From Tenrec ecaudatus (taxonomy: Eukaryota > Chordata > Mammalia > Afrosoricida > Tenrecidae): a stretch of 64,000 nucleotides of DNA. Shown one piece after another: positions 19,641 through 30,269 of the stretch. The position numbers and the translations under genes were made by a program. How positions within the stretch are numbered: position 1 is the stretch's first letter; each line of letters begins with the position of its first letter. The notes beneath the pieces are model-generated. The model did not search any database. It worked only from the letters and a program-made list of their open reading frames with translations, and was not told where the DNA came from. The DNA is taken from assembly GCF_050624435.1 (NCBI RefSeq), contig NC_134541.1, forward strand, positions 6,648,983 through 6,712,982, given 5' to 3'.

Positions 19641-19783
19641 GCTCCGCCCCGCACCCGGGCTGGCGCCGCGCCGAGCCCCACCGGGCTGGCGGCCCGAGCG
19701 CGAGAGGCGGGGCGGCACCCCTCCAAAGGCCGCGGTCCCGCGAGCCCCGGCCCCCCCATCGCCCACCCCTACCCTGCACGTAC

Positions 19784-19876
19784 CTGAGTTTGGTAGGCAG
19801 GGTACGCCGCTCCGTAAACCTGGGAGTTCCAGTCGCCTAAAGGGCCGTCTCCCACCTCCAAAAAGAGAGAGGTGCA
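19784..19876 (-). other. Candidate alternative upstream TFAP2C exon
   Basis: An open 31-codon segment ends in GDWNSQVYGAAYPAYQTQ followed by CAG and the donor GTACGT. An acceptor could lie at CCCCAG (19877) or after the pyrimidine-rich CTCTCTCTTTTTGGAG. The frame is phase 0 into exon 2, as exon 1 is. No in-frame ATG lies within it, so it would need an upstream exon or a non-AUG start. Inference only. Confidence 0.3.
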
Positions 19877-19929
19877 CTGGGGTTAGAGACCCCGCATTCA
19901 GGGAGTGGGCGGCGGGGAGGGTCTCCGCG

Positions 19930-20950
19930 GCTGGGGTTCCTTTGGCTGCCAGTGTGCCCTACGGAGATTTAGGCTTGGACCAAGCAAGCAACCGGCAGCG
20001 GGAGCCCAGCCGGTCCAGAGGCGCCCCCGTGAGCAAGCCACGCGGGAGATGGGGAGTCGGCAGTAATGGTGGGGATGACAGGCAGCGTTGGCCCAGGTCG
20101 CCGGAAATTGATACGAGGATCAAGAACTGGACATTTCGGGGGCGGGAAAATGGTGCGGGGCAGAACTAACCCCAAGCGGCACCGGGCCGAGGGGCCTGCG
20201 GAGAGCTGGTGTGTCCACCCGCTGGCACCGTAGGCACCCCGGGTCCACAGGTGGCGGCAGGAAACGAAACTTCCTTTCACGTAAACGTTGTCTTGCCTCC
20301 ACAATATGTACTTGCCAGCCTCCACTTAACGCAAAATCGTGATTAAAAAAATAACTAAGATAAGAAATCAAATATTGTAACTGCTTTTCTTCAGTGCAAG
20401 AGGAAAGCTGGCTGATACTTGAAAGCGAATTTTATTGGGGCGTCCCAACTGGTCTACGGCGCTTTCTTAAAACAATTTGAGGAGCTGCGGAGATTGATGG
20501 GGGCAGGACAGGGGTGCTGTTGAGATTTAATTCCGATTCAGGCGCTACTAACCCCAGACCTTGCGGGCTGGGCTGGACTGGATAGCTCTTCGCCCTCCCC
20601 GCTTACAGGTGCGAGCAGCCAGCTCCTCCCCGGGTTTCTGATGGAACTTTGTTTATAGTATTTCTTTAACCCAGGGGGGCCTCAAAATTAAAGGGCGGCT
20701 AAAATTAAATAGGCACCCCCAGGCGCAATGTCACCGCTGGTCTCAGGAAACAGACCCGATGACATTAGGACAGAATTTACTTAGGGGACCTTTTCAGGGA
20801 AGCGGGTCTGGGGGGATCTGCATCCAGGAACGAAGGATAGCCAAGTTAGAACACCCACACATACACACAGACCCGTGACACCTGCCAACAAATCTTTCGG
20901 GTCTAGAGGCCAAAGTAAACAGGCAGAAGAAGCGCTCCGGGTTTGGGGGG
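19930..20950. other. Unassigned upstream DNA between CpG segments
   Basis: No repeat or coding region recognised. AT-rich patches at 20330-20400 (with an AGATAAG GATA-type site at 20358-20364) and 20640-20720 break the GC-rich surroundings and could be conserved regulatory elements. Confidence 0.4.
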
Positions 20951-22340
20951 GTTCTGGGAGCCTAATAAGCAGTGGAGGGTGGGGTCCGGCGCCGCTGCAG
21001 GGGCTCTCGCGCGGGAGAAGGGCTAGAACTCCGCCTTTGGGAGCCTCGGCGGGCGCAGATCCAGTCTCCACGCTGGGCCCTCTCCCTGGCCCGGGATTGG
21101 AAGCCAAGACTTCGTCTGGGGTGCGGCTGGAACAAGTTGGCTCCGCCGTGCCAGTACTTTCCCTCCGGCCGGAGGGTGCCACCCCTACCGCAGGCCCAGG
21201 CGGTCCTTCCTTCCTTCCCAAAGCCGCGCTCGCCGGAGCCGCCCGCAGGGACGGATTCTTCACGCCCAGGGGTGCCCCTAAGCCCCGAGGGTCGGCGCAC
21301 CTCGGCTCTGGGAGGTCCGTAGCCTAGAGGCTTTGGGATCTGCAGTCAAAGGCCATTTACTCCCCGGGCAGCGCCCTCCTCTCTACCGGCCTGGCGCCCA
21401 GAGGAGGGCGGCCTCCGCGAGCTGGCGGCCCGGAGCGGGGACCCTGCTGTCGCGCCGCGTCGGGACGCAGAGCACAGGCACACACATCTGGATCGCACGC
21501 AGGTATCAGAAGCCTCGGTCCGGTTCCGAGCTCAACTTTCCTTCCCACTCAGTAGGGTACAGGGAGCCGAAGAGTTACTGATGGCTGGCTTAGACAGACC
21601 CCCGCCCCTCGCCCGCCGGAAGACGACGCGGCGGCGTCCTTGGGCAGCCAGCGCCCGGGAAAGGGTGCCCCCTCCGGACCCCGGCGGCCTCGCAGCGTCT
21701 GACTAGCTGCCAGCAAGACTTCGGGGTCCCGGGGGAGCCTAGCTCTCAGCTTCATCTATCTGGAACCAGGGTGCAGGAGCGTCGGAAGCTCTCCTCTGTC
21801 GCCCTCTAGGGAGCCAGCCTGCGCGCGCACCAGCCCGGGACCCACGCCTCCGGCCCGCACCCGAGCCTCGGCACGCCAGACGGGAGGCGACCGGGCGTTT
21901 ACGAGCACAGCAACGCCCCAACAGCGCGACACCTCCTAGGAGGCGCGAGGTCGGCTGCCTCTGGAAACGCTACTCGTGTCCCCAGGCAGAGCCGCCGCCG
22001 CTGCCTCCCGCGCCGCCCGCCGGGAAGGCGGCCTGGAGGCTGGAGTGGGATGGGGCCTGGCGCGCGGCTCCTCTTGCAGCCCCGGGGGCCGAGCGGCAAG
22101 TGGAGGCCCCCGAGCGCCCTCGCCGCCTCCGCGCCCGCGCCGGCGGTGCGTCCCGACTTCGGAGCGACGTGAGCCCGGGAAGAGCCGCTGGGCAGTGGCG
22201 GGCTCGCAGCGGAGCGCGGGGCGGGGAGGGCCCGGGCCGGAGCCAGTGGGGGGTGGGGAGAGGGGCTCATTCCTGAGCGCCACGCCGCACCCCACGCCCT
22301 CCTTTCGAGCGTTGTCACCCACGAGACTGACACCTGCGTC
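20950..22340. promoter_or_regulatory. Second CpG-rich segment upstream of TFAP2C
   Basis: GC- and CpG-rich DNA with no recognisable repeat and no convincing coding content; open frames on both strands follow from base composition. Probably regulatory DNA of the TFAP2C promoter domain or an unannotated divergent transcript. Confidence 0.5.
21798..21816 (-). promoter_or_regulatory. Candidate CTCF site upstream of TFAP2C
   Basis: The minus strand CTCCCTAGAGGGCGAC is a weaker CTCF-like core in the same orientation as the intron 1 site, about 2.5 kb upstream of the start codon. Confidence 0.35.
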
Positions 22341-22442
22341 AGGAATCACCCAGAATGCATTAAAGCCAGGAAGGCGCCAGGCACCAGCCCACAACCAACC
22401 TACAATAATCGTAGTAATAGTAATAAGTTAAAAAAAGAAGAC

Positions 22443-22580
22443 CAGATCCCAAGGGCTGAATGGAAAGTAAATATCTAGAAAAGGACGATGGAATATATGT
22501 ACGAATAGGTCGCCTACACTTGATGTATGCTTGGTATGTAACGAGATGTAAGAGCCCCAATAAAATGATTTTTAAATGAA
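22443..22580 (+). mobile_element. Decayed L1-type 3' tail
   Basis: CCAAGGGCTGAATGGAAAG to AGCCCCAATAAAATGA matches the 3' end of the family, with several substitutions. Confidence 0.65.
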
Positions 22581-22649
22581 TGGTGTATCTTATAAAAAAG
22601 GCATTTTAAATGTAAAAAATAGTAATAATAAAATATTGTTATAATAGTG

Positions 22650-23480
22650 AGTGGAGCAGCCTCTGGGCCGGTAGACGGCTCTACCGACGACACCAGCTCT
22701 AGCGACTTCTGCTTCTCTGGGCGCCGGGTCACGTACTGGAAGTGAAGGGGCCTCACTCTTAAGTTCTTTCTCGCAAATACCTCCGTTTCCCAACTAGGCA
22801 GAGAGAGGCGCTGAATGGAGGACAGCCGGTGGGTTCCCAAGTTCCCGAGCGAGGCCAGGCCTCCCCATCTACGCCCGTGATCCACTCCAAGGGGGCTCGT
22901 CCAGGGCAGGCGGGTGGGGGGTTGGTGGATTAATTTCGCCGCCGCCGGTCCCCATTATACAGAGCGCGAAGGCGCAGTTGTAGCCCGTCTACCACAGTCA
23001 CCTAGCACCAAGCGCCACGTACCTAGTGGCCCGGGGGAGGGGGGCGTTAGGGACTTGCCTGGCTTTCCGTGCCCGGAGGACCCTCGCTCGCCAGAGGCTA
23101 CTCTTGGTGATACCTCTGCACCAACATTCCCAGGCCCATCAGTCCGCAGCCTAAGCGCTCTGAGCGCAGGCGGGAGCGCACTGCCCCCGAGGCCCTCTCC
23201 GTGGCGTGCCACCCTGCCATGCACCCCGGGGCCAGCCAAGCCCGGCGGCTTCGACTCACTTATCTGGGCGCCACCAGGCGCGGAGAAGGCCCCGCCGTAG
23301 CTGAGCGTCGCCGAGGTCCAAGGCCAGCCTGAGCCAGAGCCCCCAAGGGCGTTCCAGAGCCACTGGGAGCCCCGCTGCGGCGTCGGCCCGAGGTAACCTA
23401 CGCGGGCGCGCTTTCCGCTTTACCTCGCTGCGGGTAGCTGGGATCCCGCCGGCCCACCACGAGGACGCCTCTCTTCTCCC
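22650..23480. promoter_or_regulatory. Third CpG-rich segment, possible distal promoter
   Basis: CpG-dense block separated from the second by a decayed L1-type tail. On the minus strand a textbook donor, CCCAG followed by GTAAGTCT, sits just beyond it at 23701/23700. This would suit an upstream noncoding TFAP2C exon. Confidence 0.4.
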
Positions 23481-25008
23481 TTTATGCCGCTGCGAGTTCA
23501 TGTTGCCTACTCTCCAATCCTGGGTGGATTTGGGGCTTTAATGGTAGGAACAACGCTGGGACTGCGCTTACTTAAAGGAAACTCCCCCCACTGGGCCGTG
23601 CCGCGTGCGGTAAAACGCTGGGACAGTGAATTTCATTGTAAACGGGAGGGGGTGGGGCAACGACTCAGCATTCAGCTGCTATCGCGATTGGAAGACTTAC
23701 CTGGGAGGCTTCTTCCATCCCCTGGGAAACCGCGCAGTCCTCAGTAGACCCGGGTCGCCTGCGCTCTAGGCCCCAGAGTTTAGGGTCTGTGGCTCGCGGG
23801 AACGGCATTTCTGGTCGCTTAATGAGGAGGACGACCTTACGTCTTCAGTCTTTGAAACAAGGTTTCTGGACGATCCTACACATTCTAGCAGTCATTTCTA
23901 CCTTTCTGTCTTGGCTTCAATACCTGGTGTTGCCAGCCAGGCCATTGGGTCCAGGGCAGCGAGTCCCAAGAGGAGTGGGTTGGTTGGGGTCTTTGTGGAG
24001 CGTCACTGAGAGATGTTTGCACCGTGGCACTCAAATAGTCTCTAATTTAATGAAAGAAGCAAGTCGCTCCATGTAGTATCTTTTCCTACCTATCTGTGCT
24101 TCTAAAAGCGTATATAAATACATACTTCCAAAAGTTCCGTGGATTTTTAAAAGATAAATTCTATTCTCTTTTAATCCCATCTTTTCTCCAAACTCTTATG
24201 TATATATAAGCTCCCTAAGCCTATTGCTGAAAGCCCGGGAAAATGCAGATAACGCAGTAATAAACCCGGTCATAGACCATCCTATCAGTTCAAACATCAA
24301 GAAACCCAACTGGGCCCGGTGGGCCTGGCCTGGAGGAGAAGTCAGACCTGTATGTCCCTGAAAGGCGCTTTACAAACCCGCCAGGCAACTGGAACGGCTC
24401 CTGTCCCAGAGAGAGGAGTTGCAAAGTGACCAGGACTCCTGGCATAGGCATTAGAGATCAGAAGACAAAAATAAGAAGTAGAGACGGAAAACAAAAGGAA
24501 AAAAAACGATTTTCACCCCCACCCCCTAGTGCATCCCCTGAGAGATTCTCTGACCCCCAGTCCTTTTCAAAAGCACTCTTTTTTAATGCACCCAGAAGGG
24601 TGGGTTTTTTGTTTTACATAGAAATGTTGTTTTTTACAGTCCTCAAAACCTAACAACAACCAAATTATCTAAGCACAGCTACAGCATGAAGGGGTGGGTT
24701 TACACATTCATTCTCAGGCACCTCCTCTTTCGGTCAAGAAGAGTTAAAATTGTAGGGGGAGGGGGTGTTCTGGGGAAGGGGGATACTACATCATAGTAGA
24801 TGTAGCTAGGAATTTGATCTTGGGGTTTTCTAAGCAACAATACATTCCATTCTGTATGACCCCACTATATAAGTTGCTAAGAGACCCCCCAAACTGGATT
24901 TTAACAGTTGCTATGCTCAAGAGAGTGTCTGTGGAGCACAAGAAGAGCTAGAGGCTCTGAAAAAACAAACCACCCAGGAAGTCCCTCAAGGGCAATAGGC
25001 ACAAACAT
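23481..25008. other. Unassigned DNA upstream of the CpG segments
   Basis: No gene seen apart from the MITE-like palindrome at 24119. T-rich patches at 24575-24635. Confidence 0.4.
24119..24202. mobile_element. Second, decayed copy of the palindromic MITE
   Basis: Arms CTTCCAAAAGTTCCGTGGAT and, on the other strand, AGAGTTTGGAGAAAAGATGG resemble the 395-480 element, including AAAAGATAA in the centre. The outer ends are TACATA and TATGTA. Confidence 0.4.
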
Positions 25009-25085
25009 AACACTTGTGAGGATGGAGCAGGGTCCTGGCCCCTTGAGTCAGAACTGACTTGATGGCAGTTAACAGCACCCAGCCA
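25009..25085 (+). mobile_element. RTE 3' tail fragment
   Basis: GGATGGAGCAGGGTCCTGGC and GAGTCAGAACTGACTTGATG give the last bases of an RTE LINE, directly abutting an AfroSINE. Confidence 0.55.
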
Positions 25086-25480
25086 AGAGGGAGCCCGGTG
25101 GCAGAGCTACTAAGTGAAAAGTGGGTGGTTGGAACCCACCTCAGGAGAAGGATGTGGGCAGTCTGTTTCTGTAAAGATTTACCGTGGTTCTCAACCTGTG
25201 GGTCGCGACCCCTTGGGGGGGAGTGTTGAACAACCCTTTCACAGGGGTCGCCCAATTCATCACAGTAGCAAAACGACAGTGATGTAGTAGCAACGAAAAT
25301 AATTTTATGATTGGGGGTCACCATCACATGAGGAACTGTGTTAAAGAGTGCAGACTTTAGGAAGGTTGAGAACCACTGGTTTATAGCCTTGGAAATCCCA
25401 CGGGGGGAAGTTCTGCTCCGTCATACAGGGTTGTGGTGTGTCAGAATCTGCTTGAAGGCAACAGAGTTGGGTGTTTTTTG
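25086..25480 (+). mobile_element. AfroSINE interrupted by SPIN
   Basis: Head at 25086-25181 and tail at 25379-25480 (CAGGGTTGTGGTGTGTCAG) flank the SPIN at 25182-25378. Confidence 0.8.
25182..25378. mobile_element. SPIN-type hAT MITE inserted in an AfroSINE
   Basis: 197 bp running from GTGGTTCTCAACC to GGTTGAGAACCACTG, in the orientation opposite to the copy at 8064. It carries GGTCGCGACCCC, ACAGGGGTCGCCC and GTAGCAACGAAAATAA. It interrupts an AfroSINE between its GTAAAGATTTA and TTATAGCC segments. The TSD is blurred. Confidence 0.88.
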
Positions 25481-25547
25481 ACGCTCAGGCAATAGGATGA
25501 GATGAGGAGAGAGAGAGCTTGTGGAGGGAGAGCTGAGGTTTTACGTC

Positions 25548-25742
25548 CTCCTGATGTAATGGCTTACAAAATAGGCTCCTAATTGCAAGATCAACAATTC
25601 AAATCCACCAGCTGCTCCTTGGAAGGGAGATGAGGCTTTCCCCGTAAAGATTTACAACCTCAGAAACCTACTGAGGCAGTTCTACTCTGTCTCACACGAT
25701 CTCTATGAGTCAGGAGTGGCTCAGTGGCAGTGAGTTTGGTGG
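25548..25742 (+). mobile_element. AfroSINE
   Basis: CAATTCAAATCCACCAGCTG, CCCGTAAAGATTTACAACC and GTGGCAGTGAGTTTGG; the first bases are diverged. Confidence 0.8.
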
Positions 25743-26511
25743 TGAGGTAGGATTGAGGGTCTTCTTTTGTGGGGGTTGTTTGGGGGCAGGGAGGCAGAAG
25801 GGTGCCCCTCACAGCACGCTAACTTTAATTCACAAATTCCATGGGGAGATTGTACTGTTGTTACATGTTTCTTGACCTTCCTTGCTGCTGTTGCTCTGAT
25901 CACATCTGTCATAATTTTAAAAAAAGAGGTACAATAACCTCTTCAAACCCCAACGTGTCCGTTTTCTTCAGAAATAGGAGTCCCAAGTACTGGCACAGTA
26001 CACAAGTGTGGCAAACGGGCACCCAGGCTAGACCTCACTTTCCCCAAAGCCCCTTCACTTTGGACAACCCCTGGGAACCACTCTCAGCTCCCGGGGAAGC
26101 TGCCTCTGGCCCTTCTCTTTGGCCCACTTTTGAGAGTCTGACCAATCAGGCCTGATGTCTCCAGTCTGCCAGGCACCCTCCCTCACACCGTGGCTCACCA
26201 ACATTGGCTTGCACAGAGCTGGTGCCAAGCTCCTGAGTTCTGCATGTAAAGACTCATTGCAGAGGAGCCAGGGCCCCAAAGCAACAATAGAAAGGCCAAA
26301 ATATCACCATGGTGACCCAGACATCCAGAGGGCAGCCTTCACCAGCAAAATTCAACACCCAATGTAAAAGCGAAGCCTCAAGAAGAGAGGAATCCACAGC
26401 ATTCGCCTTTTTAAAACCCACTCCATAATATGACGTGAATACCAGTTCCCAAACCCTCTTTAACACCATGGAAAATATTTTAGAAAACACTGGGGGAGAT
26501 TTTATATATAT
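25743..26511. other. Unassigned intergenic DNA
   Basis: No repeat or gene recognised. Confidence 0.35.
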
Positions 26512-26950
26512 GCATGCCCTGGTGATGTAGGAGGTTATGCTTTGGGCTGCCAGCCACCACAAGGCCAACAGTCCAAAATCACTAGTCACTCACAGGGAGA
26601 AAGATGAAATTTTCTACTCCCATAAAGAGTTATACTATAAAATATTAATAATTTATAAATTACCAAAGGTGAGGGAGGGAGAGAGGGTTAGGGAGGGAGG
26701 GGGAAAATGAGGAGTTGATACCAAGGGCTCAAGTAGAAAGAAAATGTTTTAAAAAATGATGATGGCAACAAATGTACAAAGGTGCTTGACACAATGGATG
26801 GATATATGGCTTGTGATAAGAGTTGTATGAATCCCTAATAAAATGATTTTTTTAAAAGAAAGAGTTCTAGTGTCAGAAGTTCACAGAGGGTAATTCTGCC
26901 CTGTCCTATAGGGTTGATATGAGTCAACATTGACTTAATGGCAGTTTGGT
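26512..26950 (+). mobile_element. AfroSINE split by an L1-type tail
   Basis: Head and body 26512-26636, tail 26859-26950 (CCTGTCCTATAGGGTTGATA). The break falls in the SINE's TAAAGAGTT segment. Confidence 0.8.
26637..26858 (+). mobile_element. L1-type 3' tail inserted in AfroSINE
   Basis: Includes GAGGGAGGGAGAGAGGG and CCCTAATAAAATGA plus A-rich end. AAAGAGTT is duplicated at both sides (26624, 26859). Confidence 0.8.
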
Positions 26951-26970
26951 TGGGTTTTGTTTTGTTTTGT
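26949..26970. repeat. TTTTG simple repeat
   Basis: Four to five TTTTG units forming the tail of the preceding SINE. Confidence 0.85.
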
Positions 26971-26994
26971 TTTGTTTAAACATATATCTTTAGT

Positions 26995-27178
26995 TGCAGT
27001 GGAATCAATGTCAACGTATGGGTACTTTGTATTTCAGTAGAACTGTGCTCTCTCTATAGGGTTTTCAATGGCTGATTTTGGAGGGTAGATCTTGCTTCCA
27101 GGGTGCCTCTAACTAGACTTGATCCTCCAACCTTTTGGTGACGAGGTGAACATGTTAGCTGTTTCACCACTCGTGGTA
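26995..27178 (-). mobile_element. AfroSINE, older variant
   Basis: TAGGGTTTTCAATGGCTG and CCAACCTTTTGGTGACGAGG resemble the elephant-type AfroSINE variant, more diverged than neighbouring copies. Confidence 0.55.
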
Positions 27179-27185
27179 TCTACAT

Positions 27186-27385
27186 GAGAGCGTGCCCGGG
27201 TGTTGGGATGGTCGAGTGCTTGAACGCACCAGCTGCTGTGTGGGGAGAAAGACTGGAGGTCGTTTCCCATAACGATGAGAGTCTTGGGCACTCCATGGGG
27301 CAGCGCTACTCTGTTCTTGAGAGCGGTCATGGGGGCTACTTCACAGGGTCACTGTGAGTTGGAATCAACTCAGAAACACGAAACA
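27186..27385 (+). mobile_element. AfroSINE
   Basis: ACGCACCAGCTGCTGTGTGG to CACTGTGAGTTGGAATCAAC, head-to-head with the preceding minus copy. Confidence 0.75.
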
Positions 27386-27485
27386 ATGAGATGGAAATAG
27401 ACACACACATATGAATTATCCCATGTGCAAAATCTTTAGTCTTCAAAACAAAAACTTGGAAATGCCTCATACCAAAATTCCCCTT

Positions 27486-29600
27486 TCTTTTTTTAAAAAT
27501 CATTTTATTGGGGGCTCATACAACTCATCACAACCCACACATACATCAATTGTGTAAAGCACATTTGTACATTTGTTGCTCTCATCATTCTCGAAACATT
27601 TACTCTCCATGTAAGCCCCTGGCATCAGCTCCTCAATTTTTCCTCCTCTCTCCCCATTCCCCCCTCTCTCATAAACCCTTGATAATTTATAAATTATTAT
27701 TTTGTCATATCTTACACTGTCCGACGTCTCCCTTCACCCACTTTTCTGTTGTCTGTCCCCCAGGGAGGAGGTTATATGTAGATCCCTGTAATGGGTTCCC
27801 CCTTTCTACCCTCCCCTCCCTCTACCCTCCTGGTATTGCCATTCTCACCATTTGTCCTGAAGGGATCATCCACCCTGGATTCCCTGTGTTTCCAGTTCCT
27901 ATCTGTACCAGTGTACATCCTCTGGTCTAGCCAGATTTGTAAGGTACAATTGGGATCAAGATAGTGGGGTGGAGAGAAAGCATTTAGGAACTAGAGGAAA
28001 GTTGTGTTTCATTGTTGCTATACTGCACCCCGACTGGCTTGTCTCCTCCCCTCGACTCTTTTGTAAGGGGATGTCCGGTTGCCTACAGATGGGCTTTGGG
28101 TCCCCACTCCGCACTCCCTCTCATTCACAATGATATGATTTTTTTTCTTTGATGCCGGATACCTGATCCCTTCTACACCTCATGATCACCCAGGCTGATG
28201 TGCTTCTTCCATGTGGACTTTGTTGCTTCTGAGCTAGATGGTTGCTTGTTTACCTTCAAGCTTTTAAGGCCCCAGGCACTATATCTTTTGATAGCTGGGC
28301 ACCATCAGCCTTCTTCACCACATTTGCTTATGCACCCATTTATCATCAGTGATTTTGTTGGGAAGGTGAGCATCATAGAATGCCAGTTTAATAGAACAGA
28401 GTATTCTTGCATTGAGGGAGTACTTGAGTGGAGGTCCAATGTCCTTCTGCTACCTTAATAGTAAACCTATAAATATATGCACATAGATCTATTTCCTCAT
28501 CCTCATATATAAGTAGTTTACATATGCACATGCCTTTATTTAGACCACTAGAAATTCCCTTTGCCTCCTAGCTCTTTCCTCTATTTCTTTTACTTTCCTC
28601 TTGTCCCACTATCATGCTCAACCTTCATTTGGGTTTCAGTAATTCCTCTCGGTTACATTACCTTTAATCACACCCTACCAGACCTCCTACACCCTCCTCA
28701 CCACCGATTTGGATCATTTATTGTTCCCTTGTCCCTGGGTTTATTAACACCACTTCCTTTCCCCCCACCTTCCCATCTTCCATGTCCACCCAGAACAGTC
28801 AGTCCCATGTTTTCTCCTCCAGATTGTTCATCCAGCCTATCTTATTTAGACAGATCTGTGGAGATAATAACATGCACCAAAACAAGACAGAGCAAAGCCA
28901 AGCAACAAAAGAAAAGAAAACAACAACAACAAAAAGCCAATGACAAAAAAAATGCCAACAAACAAAAAGAGAAGCTTGTAGTCAATTCAAGGACTGTTTG
29001 TTGGCCTTTAGGCATGTTTTCCGGTAGAGTCTGATGGGGCACCAAGCCCTGGCCCCAAAGTCTATATTTAGTATTCCCTGGGGACTTCGGTGCTCTGTTC
29101 CCCTTGCTGTTCTGTTGCATGCACTTAGTGTTTTGCCTCCGTGTAGTGGGATCAGATCGGGCAGAATTCCCACACTGTGTCTCCAGTGTTGTGCCCTGTA
29201 GGGCTATGGGCCAGTGAGGGATATCGTATCTCATAGCGGGGCCAACCAAATGGTCTTCTCTGTGGATTGGCTGCTCTGAGCGGGAATCTCCTCCTGAAGG
29301 TTTTGTGGGCCAGGATGTGCTCCACTCTCTCTTCCTCCCCCTTCCTTTGCTCCCGTGTGCTCTGATCAGACACGTCCCTCTCCCTGAGCTGCAGATTCTG
29401 TGCTGTCCTCTGAAAGAAATTCTTCTTGGGGGAGGGGCAGGTATCCACGTAGTTGGGATTGGGGCCGGCCCCTCCCAATATTCCCTTTTCATAAACCTCT
29501 ATATACTCAAAGAAGAATCCTAAGGCTACTTGAACGTAATAATGGGTGTTCCTTTCGATGAAAGCCTTTCTGCTGTGTAGAGGAAACGGGCTAACATCCA
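27486..29600 (-). mobile_element. Long noncoding L1-type retroposon, longest copy
   Basis: The 3' end (polyA side at 27486, AATAAAATG reversed) is the same as in the short tails, but the copy extends some 2.1 kb. An A-rich AAC/AAAG stretch sits at 28905-28975. No reverse transcriptase, endonuclease or ORF1 motif can be seen. Minus-strand open frames at 29604-29152 (150 codons) and 29492-28842 (216 codons) have no family I recognise. Likely the long 3' region of an afrotherian L1; a nonautonomous element is the alternative. Confidence 0.7.
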
Positions 29601-29621
29601 TCATGCACCATTAGGATCCTG

Positions 29622-29775
29622 GTTCTCAAAACGAGGTCCCAGGACCCACAACACCTGACAAGGTGTTAAATAGGCCTCCACACTCTCTCTCCAGCCTCCC
29701 CCAAACCCACTGCACCAGGAACTTTGGGGGGTGGGGCCACAATCTGTGCTTTTAACAAGCCCACCCTGCCCTCAG
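29622..29775 (+). mobile_element. MER5A-type hAT fragment, first part
   Basis: Begins TGGTTCTCAAAACGAGGTCC and contains TTTGGGGGGTGGGGCC and TGTGCTTTTAACAAGCCC, hallmarks of MER5A. The other end lies at 30618-30672 across two LINE tails. Confidence 0.75.
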
Positions 29776-29854
29776 ACAGTGTGTCCCATGGTGAATGAAC
29801 GCAGGGGCAGTTAGGTTAAAATGCAACCTCTTATCATTTCTTCTTTTTGTTTCC

Positions 29855-30060
29855 GCTACCCAAACCATTTTATTGGGAGCTCATACAGCTATCATGTCAC
29901 TCCATAGTCCAATCACAGCAGGACGTATGTACAGTTGCTGCCTCAGTCACGTTCAAATCTTTCTCTCCTTCTTGGACTCCTTCTGGGAGCTTTGGTCGCA
30001 TAGTGGTTACCTGTTGAACCTTTAACCTTCTGGAACTCCTCGACATCTGCTCCCCATTAT
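29855..30060 (-). mobile_element. Second L1-type tail family (B), copy 1
   Basis: CATTTTATTGGGAGCTCATA then CCAATCACAGCAGGACG; it shares layout with 35425-35640 but differs from the main tail family past the first 25 bases. Confidence 0.55.
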
Positions 30061-30269
30061 ACCCCGCCCCCCAGCTGTACCCCTCAGGAAACCTTATTCT
30101 ACTTCTGCTGTCTCTATAGGTTCATCAATCCAGAGTTTGTTCTTCCTTTTGACCCACTTTAAGCCTGTTGTAGTTTTTATTATTTTCTACTTTCTTTTCT
30201 GTTGAGGTTTTCCTGTCTTATTTCGTTAGTGTTGTTGGGGTTTGTTGGGTTTTGTTTGCTTGTTTTGCA

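Noticed and set aside
28842-29492. Minus-strand frame of 216 codons as a gene
   Set aside because: Lies within the long retroposon; its C-terminal part is the translation of the A-rich/AAC tract.
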